Below are positions 57,082 to 64,000 of a stretch of DNA of 64,000 bases, one piece after another. The position numbers and the translations under genes were made by a program. A model generated the notes under the pieces. The model made no database searches, had not been told where the DNA came from, and worked only from the letters and a program-made list of their open reading frames with translations. The DNA comes from Poronia punctata (Eukaryota > Ascomycota > Sordariomycetes > Xylariales > Xylariaceae), in the NCBI GenBank assembly GCA_022579005.1, contig MU401590.1, positions 41,237 through 105,236 of the forward strand, written 5' to 3'. Each line of letters starts with the position of its first letter. Position 1 is the first letter of the stretch.

Positions 57082-59099
57082 ATGTATACCTCCCTTTACC
57101 TATGTCTCCTAAGCTTAGTGCTGGCCGCAATTTCTCATGCCTCCCCTGACAACTCGTCGGCCTCTTGCCGCTGCATCCCAGGCGACAAATGCTGGCCATC
57201 CTCGCGACAGTGGTCCCAGCTTAACACTACCGTGCATGGTCGATTGATTGCGGCGGCCCCCTTGGCACTGATTTGCCATGAGCCAAACTACAATCAGACT
57301 GCTTGTGAAGCTCTAGGAGAGATATGGGAGTTGCCTGAAACTCAGTAAGGATCTATCATGACCCATCAAACCTCCGGACAACCGGACAACCGTTTCATAT
57401 CAGTTGAAAGAGTGGTATCTGTTGAAGAATATCGCTGACGGTGATAGTTACCCGAACCCTGTTGAATTCATGTCTCCGTACTGGCAGAACGAAAGCTGCC
57501 ACCCATTCACCGATCCGGCCTTGCCCTGCACGCTTGGGAACTATGTGGATTACACAATAAACGTAAGCTCTGCCGCCGATGTTGTGGCAGGGCTTGAATT
57601 TGCTCAGAAAAATAACATTCGTATTCTAATAAAGAACACTGGGCACGAGTGAGCATACCGCAAGACGGACGTTATAAAAGGGGAGCACCTAACGATTACC
57701 TATGCAATAGTTATCTTGGGAAATCGACTGGGCGGCACGCCCTTGGGCTCTGGACGCACAACCTCGACTCCATCCACTTTCTTAATTACACAGGCCCATC
57801 ATACAATGGATCGGCGGTCAAGCTAGGTGGTGAGTGCTCAATCACCTACCGTACCTGGTCCTTACCTACCCGCACTCAGAACTCTCCACCCAGAATTTAC
57901 TGACCATTCGATTGTTAGCCGGGGCTCAAGCCTTTGACGTCTACGAAGCAGCAGCCGTAAGAGGACTTCGTGTTGTTGGTGGTGAGTGCCCTACCGTCGG
58001 TCTTGCAGGTGGCTACTACCAAGGTGGTGGTCATTCAGCCCTCGGTTCTACATACGGCATGGGGTCAGACCAAGTCCTCGAGTGGGAAGTCGTTACAGCC
58101 GAAGGAAAACACCTAACTGCGTCTCCGCAGAGAAACAAGGACCTCTACTGGGCTCTAAGCGGAGGCGGAGGAGGCACTTACGGCGTAGTGCTGTCAGTCA
58201 TCGTCAAGGCTTTCGAGGATGGCGAGGTCAGTGGCGCCTTGATTCAATTTAGTTCGCACGATACCATCTGGAGTGGAGTCGAAGAACTTCACGCCCAACT
58301 TCCGAGACTAGTCGACACAGGTGCTACCGTCCAATACTGGATTACCAACCACACTTTCACCAACGCTATTGTTACCGCTCCCGGGAAAACGCCAGAGCAG
58401 GTTACCGATTCCCTCGAGCCTTTCCGATCGAGGATGGACGCTCTTCAGATTACGACCTCTGTCAATATTACTTCGTTTCCTACATACATTCAACATTTCG
58501 ATCATTATCTCGGCCCCTTGCCGTACGGACTACGTGCGATCAACATTATCGATGTCTCGCTGGCAGGCCGCATGATTCCACGTTCGGTCGTCGAATCCCC
58601 AGACCTCAATGCAAAACTTATAGACGTACTGAAGATGAGCGCCGACGAAGATCTGGATTTCACGATAGGTGGCGTGGCACTCCATGCATCGCATTCGACT
58701 GCTGGGAACAGCCCATCCTCGAATGCAGTTCTCCCACAGTGGCGCCACACTATTCTATCTCTCCTGTTGTTTTCCCCCTGGGACTATAACGGCAGTTTCC
58801 AGAGTAATGTAGATGCGGAAACGTATCTCATTGATACCATAGTACCGGCTCTAAAATCTCTTGCACCTAACGGTGGCGCATACTTGAACGAGGCCAACCA
58901 CCGGCAAGCGGATTGGAAAGAAAGCTTCTATGGTGCGAACTACGAGCGTCTACTCTCCATAAAGAAGGTCTATGATCCAGCAGATCTATTATATGGTCCC
59001 ACAGCCGTGGGGTCTGATGTCTGGGTCCCTGACAGCAATGGAAGGTTGTGTAGACGAGCACAAGAAAACAAAGGGCAACGAGAAACAAACACGGACTAG
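57082..59099 (+). CDS. Secreted BBE-like FAD-linked oxidoreductase
   Basis: The family (FAD_binding_4 plus BBE) oxidises sugars, alcohols or secondary metabolites with bicovalently bound FAD. Exons 57,082-57,344; 57,448-57,648; 57,711-57,829; 57,919-59,099 give 587 residues; introns are 103, 62 and 89 bp. A signal peptide (MYTSLYLCLLSLVLAAISHA) is followed by CRCIPGDKCWP, typical of fungal members. Splicing restores NTGHDYLGKSTG (flavin-linking His) and AGAQAFDVYEAA. CPTVGLAGGYYQGGGHS carries the second flavin-linking Cys. The C-terminal BBE segment has YLNEANHRQADWKESFYGAN, YERLLSIKKVYDP and LLYGPTAVGSD. The first intron acceptor was chosen at 57,447 because the nearer AG at 57,403 breaks the frame. 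Many N-x-S/T sites are present. Confidence 0.9.
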
Positions 59100-60340
59100 G
59101 GTTGAAGGGAACGGGGCGTTTTTGTAGAATCTCTACAGATAAATAATACTGTTGCTTCCTTCAAGCACATATTTCAAACTAGCACGGGCATACCAGAGGA
59201 CTACCTATCCCCCCTCTATCCCAGTGTGTGTTGAAAAGGGGGCGAGCGCATTTCGGACCACAGTTTTCAGTACATCAGAATTCCCTGCTCCGCTCGTAAG
59301 TCAAGGGCCTCGAGGCTCTGCTAGATGTCTTAACGTTGGTTGTACTAGGAATGACCAAGCCTTGAGGTCTCCCATGGGAGCCTGGCGTTCCTGAAGCTAC
59401 TTTGCCGGTACCGTACTGCTTCCTCCGGCCGAAATGACCATGTTCCCAAGTCAAGCCTTGATCATCCATCCTGGCGCGTAGGCTTAGACTTCTCGGCAAG
59501 CCGACAGGGCCATGACCAGAAAAACCAGCCAATAACCAACTGGGAGTGTAATGTTGCAATGGTGGCTGTACACTAGTGGTCAGGTGTAAAAGTGTACGCA
59601 ACATCAACCGACTTTTTACCGCCAGCCACTTGAAATAACCGCAAATTACGAGTATCTGCGGTACAGCAGCCGCAGAGATGCGGCACAACCAACACACCGC
59701 AAGATTTCGTCGGGGAGACTGAGGAAGGACAGATGCTACGTCGGTTGGAACAGTCGGTTGGAATGGTGGCAAGATCATGAAGAGAATAGTAGAGGTGCAT
59801 CATCACCAATACACCCGCAAGGCTTGGTCAGCGAGACTGAGGAAGGACAGTTACTACGTCGGCCGGAGATTCAGTCTCTTCATAAGGCTATGATCCAACT
59901 GTAGGTAGTAGTCTTGTGCAACAACCATTAGAAGCAGGCTATGGGGAAATAACTTGTAGGTACCCTACTGGCACTCTCCGCATATTCCTTGCCTGTTTGC
60001 ACCCACCCCCTCCCCGTTGCCGACGCGCCGTTCTCCGGAGGATTCGTACAGGACTCCGCTACATGCATGGTACTTCTACTCGTACCAAGTAGTACGTATG
60101 GAAATTACCGACTGATGGTGATATGTACATAGCGATCGTCCGGGAATACCGAATTACGTGAATGGTCAGAGACGCTACCGTTGTAGCAGTGGCGTAGGAC
60201 TTGTCGAGGATAATATGCCGTATCGTGTCAGAGAGCCAAAAGTACATACTTTGCAGCCAACATGTCTACTCTATGAATACCGTGTACAAGTACATACATA
60301 CGTACATAGGCAGTTGACATAGGGTTGGCCGGACCTGACT
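59100..60340. other. Intergenic with a diverged direct repeat
   Basis: No gene is supported; the minus-strand frame 59,275-59,778 has no recognisable content. A ~52-bp segment (59,695-59,746; core GAGACTGAGGAAGGACAG) recurs at 59,813-59,864. The region ends at the sharp change to AT-rich sequence. Confidence 0.5.
59695..59864. repeat. Direct repeat pair, ~52 bp, 118 bp apart
   Basis: Copies at 59,695-59,746 and 59,813-59,864 share CCGCAAG, GAGACTGAGGAAGGACAG and CTACGTCGG with a few substitutions. They look like remnants of a larger repeat. Confidence 0.7.
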
Positions 60341-63300
60341 TATTAAAGGAGGACCTAGTAAGTAAATAGACTTATAGGTATTTACGGCCAAATGCTAAAG
60401 GACTTATAAGTAAATAAGTACTTATAACTAAATACTAAAAAACTTATAAGTAAATAAGTACTTATAATAAAATATTAAAGCTAAATAAGTACTTATAAGC
60501 AAATGTTAATAAACTTATAAGTAAATAAATATTTATAACTAAATATTAAAAAACTTATAAGTAAATAAGTATTTATAATTAAATATTAAAAGGTTTATAA
60601 GTAAATAAATAATAATAACTAAATATTAAAAAGCTTATAAGTAAAAAAATAAGTAAAAATTTAATATTATTAATTATATTATTAGTATATAATTAGTATA
60701 TTATATATTTATTTTTAATTAATATATAGTTTTAAACTTACTTTTTTTAAATTATATATAAATAATTTTTTATTATATATATATTTTTACTTAAAAACTT
60801 TATTATATTATATATTTTAATTATAATAAATATTATAATTAATTTAATATTAAGTAATATATTAGTAATTAAAAAGTAAAAGCTTAATTAAAAATTTTAA
60901 ATATAATTTTTTTATATTTAAATAAGTACTTTATTTTTTTAATTAAGTAAATATATTAATACTATAATAATATTTTACTTAGGTTTTATAGCATTTTTAT
61001 ATATTACTTTATTTTGCTTATATTAAAAGTTATTTTAACTAAGTAATAAGTAGTTTTTTAAATTTTAGTTTTAGTTTTTTATAAAGTAACTTTAATTAAA
61101 AACTTTTAAAAGTATATTTTTTATAATAAGTATATTAAATACTTTATTAAACTAAATACTTATTAACTATAAAAAGCTAATACTTAGCTTTTTAGCTTTT
61201 ATTAAAAATAAAGTATATAATTTATAAACTTTATAATAATTAGTATATAATTAATATATTAAAATATAAAAGTATATATAGTTTTTATTTATAAATTTAA
61301 ATAATTGCTTAGCTTGCTTTTAAAAAAAGCTTTTTTTAATTATTAACTTTAAATAAAGTATAGCTAACTATTTAGTAAAGTATATTATATTTAGTTAAAG
61401 TAAATAGTATATATATTAGTAAGCTTTTTTTATTTAAACAATATATAATTGCTTAAAAAGTAAAGTTTTTATTTTTTATTACTTTTTAAACTAAAAAAAA
61501 AATAATTACTAGTTAGTAGCGCTAAAGTTAAATTTTATAATAAAAGGTTTTTAAAGCTTTAATATAGTAATTTTTTTATATTATATAGCTTTTATATTAA
61601 AAGTTTTATATATAATTAATATATATTAAATTTAATAAGCAAATACTTATATATTAAATATGCTTTATAAATATAGTTTAAAAGTAAGTTTATAAAACAT
61701 TTTTATTTTATAATAAATAGTAAATATATTAAATTATTTTATTAAATATATTATTAATAATAAAATATTATTTTATATAGTTAGCTTTTTAAGCATTTAA
61801 GTAAAACAAAATAATAAAAAGTTGCTATATAATAATAAGTTAATAAAGTTTTTAATATAAGTTAATTATTAGTTAGTATTACTTTTTTAACTTTTTTTTT
61901 AATATTATATTTAAGCTTTTTATAAGTAGTACTATTTAAAATATATATTTTTTTATATTTAGTAATATTTTAAGCTAAATAAGTTATTTAGTTTTATATA
62001 TACTTAATAATTTACTTTATTAATTTAAACTATTTATTATTTTATTAATTATTAAAAGTATTATATAAAACGCTTTTATTTTTTAATATATTAAACTTTT
62101 TAATAATATTTTTTAAGTTAATAATAAACTTTATACTTTTTTTTACTAAAACTTTAATAATAATACTATTATTTTAAATACTAGTTAATTAAAAGTTTAA
62201 ACTAGTTTTAAAAGTAGTAAGCTTATAAAAAATATTATTTTTTTAAGCAATTTGCTTTAAGTGTTTATTTTAAAAGCAGCTAATAAATTAATATAAATTA
62301 GTATATAAATAAAGTATATAACTTACTATATAGCTTTAACTTTTTTATAAATTATTATAAAAGCAACAGCTTTATTAATAATATTAGCTATAGTATTTTT
62401 TTATTTTTATATATTTTTTTATATTTAATTTATTAGTATAAGCGTTGTTTAGCATTTTTATATTTTTTTTATATAAGTATTAAAGCTATAATATGCTTAT
62501 AAGCTTTTTTTATATATAAATTAATAAATAATTTAGTTTTTTTTTATATTACTTTAATAAAAGCAATAGCAAAGATTTTTTTATATTGCGCTTTAATATT
62601 ACTTAAAAAAATTAATATAAATTAGTATATAAAGTAAAAAAATATATTTTTTATAACAAAAAACAAGTAGCTTAAGTAAGTTTAATAATAAAATTATAAG
62701 TAATAAAGTATTATAAAGCATTTATTAGCTAAATATATATAATATAAGTATAAAATATAAAATAATTAACTAATTTTACTTTATAAAATAAAAGCGCAAC
62801 TTAAAATAATAAAACTTTTAATTAAATAAAAAATATAATAAAAATAAAGTAAAAATAAAAAAGTTAAAAATATATATATATAAGTATAGTAAAAAAAATT
62901 AAAGTAAAAGTAAAAAAGTAAAGCTATTTTGCTACTTTTAATTGCTTTTTTAGCTTAGCTATTATTATATATAAAATATTAATATTTTAATAATATTATA
63001 TATAAATATATATATACTATAAAAATAAAATTATATAAATATTATTAAAACTTTATAAATTTAAATATATATATATAGCTATATATAAATTAAATTTTAA
63101 ATTTAAATATATATATATATATAAACTTATTTTAAGTGCTTTAATATTTATAATTTTAACTATAATTTAAAGTTTAATATATAATTTTTAAATAATAATA
63201 TAGTACTTTATTATAATTAGTATATAATTAGTATAATTTTATTTAACTTTTATTTATATATATTTATTTAATTAGCTAAACTAAGTAGTGTTTTATTTTA

Positions 63301-64000
63301 ATACTATATATACTTTTTTTTAAAGCAAAGTACTATATGCTTTTAATTTAAATAAATTTTTTTTTTTTAGCTACGTTTTACTTATTAATAACTATATTTT
63401 ATTTTTATAAGGCTTTTTTATATTAAGCTAAAATTTTAAGTATTATTTAGTTTATTATTTACTAATTTATTATTATTACTAAAATTGTTAATATTAAAAA
63501 TTTTACTTTTATAGCTTAAAAATAAATTTAGTAGTTATAATGCTGCTTTTAACTTTTTAATATATTTACTATATATAATAATATTTTTATTATTAAAAAA
63601 TGCGTTTTTAAAGTTTTTATTTATATATAAGTAAAAATTAATTATTATAGCTTTATAAAAAGTGTTTATAATAATATAAATTTATTAGTTTTTATATATA
63701 GCTTTTACTTAGTTTTATATATGCTTTATAAGTACTAAAGCAGCTTAAATTATAAAAATATTTTAAGCAAAAGTTATAAAATTAAAGTTAATTAGTTTTA
63801 AACGCAACTAAAACTATAAAATATTTATTTTTTTATTTATTTTTAAATAAATTTTAATATTTATTATATAATTAATAAGTAATACTTTTAAATTTATTTA
63901 TATTAAAAAAATTATTAATAATATAATTTAATAATTTAAAGCTACTACTTAAGCTAAATTAAAAAATGCTTTATAAAAGTTAATAACTTTAAAAATATTA
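60341..64000. repeat. AT-rich RIP-like block, runs off the window
   Basis: From about 60,350 the composition switches abruptly to almost pure A/T with no useful frames to the end. Positions ~60,390-60,650 are a decayed tandem array with the core ACTTATAAGTAAATAAGTA followed by TTATAACTAAATATTAAAA, about six times at ~50-bp spacing. Surviving C is nearly always in ACT or GCT (AGT/AGC on the other strand). This fits heavily RIP-mutated repeat DNA. No termini or element class can be read. Confidence 0.8.

Noticed and set aside
59275..59778. 167-codon minus-strand frame
   Set aside because: No domain, low-quality composition, and it overlaps a diverged direct repeat.

Overview
This is a window of nuclear DNA from a filamentous ascomycete, most likely a Sordariomycete. 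The evidence is: genes with short GT-AG introns (mostly 50-120 bp) carrying CTRAY branch points; a FacB/CAT8-type zinc-cluster activator; Pezizomycotina-type NHP2, PMP3 and YGR210C-like genes; a dispersed 5S rRNA gene; and AT-rich islands like those left by repeat-induced point mutation (RIP). Placement below class is not supported by anything I can compute here. Exon coordinates come from reading frames, splice motifs and phase arithmetic, not from transcripts.

Layout. 0-5 kb: end of a DUF1761-like membrane protein gene, NHP2 (minus), an orphan coding-like frame, and a LovD/EstB-type serine hydrolase (minus). 7-9.6 kb: a secreted GH92 alpha-mannosidase. 10.6-19.3 kb: small genes (a Q-rich protein, a 76-aa coiled-coil protein, a Ser-rich protein, a DUF952 protein, PMP3) separated by long intergenic stretches. 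20.3-23.9 kb: a divergent pair of a YchF/YGR210C-like GTPase and a SET-domain lysine methyltransferase. 28-34.3 kb: facB and a glycerophosphodiester phosphodiesterase. 35.3-36.3 kb: a G-homopolymer and an 871-base N gap. 36.4-49.6 kb is an accessory, transposon-rich segment. It holds a broken RNase H relic of a non-LTR retroelement, a tandemly duplicated decayed gene, an unrecognised five-exon gene with a membrane-insertion-like core, a hAT-like MITE, a small SANT/AT-hook gene, a RIP-decayed Tc1/mariner-like element, an intron-bearing tRNA-Arg(ACG) and a 5S rRNA gene. 52.4-59.1 kb: a protein with 12 zinc knuckles, then a divergent SDR reductase and BBE-type FAD oxidase that could form a small metabolic pair. 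From 60.3 kb to the end is one AT-rich, RIP-like block running out of the window.

How the genes relate. Housekeeping functions (snoRNP, GTPase, methyltransferase, gluconeogenic regulator, lipid phosphodiesterase) occupy the first 35 kb. The second half alternates repeats with accessory genes. The most interesting items are the 460-codon gene at 38,946-40,595, followed after 49 bases by a MITE with 65-bp inverted repeats and 8-bp target duplications; the TA-flanked decayed transposon at 44,871-47,054; and the unusual sequence context of the surviving cytosines in the AT-rich blocks.
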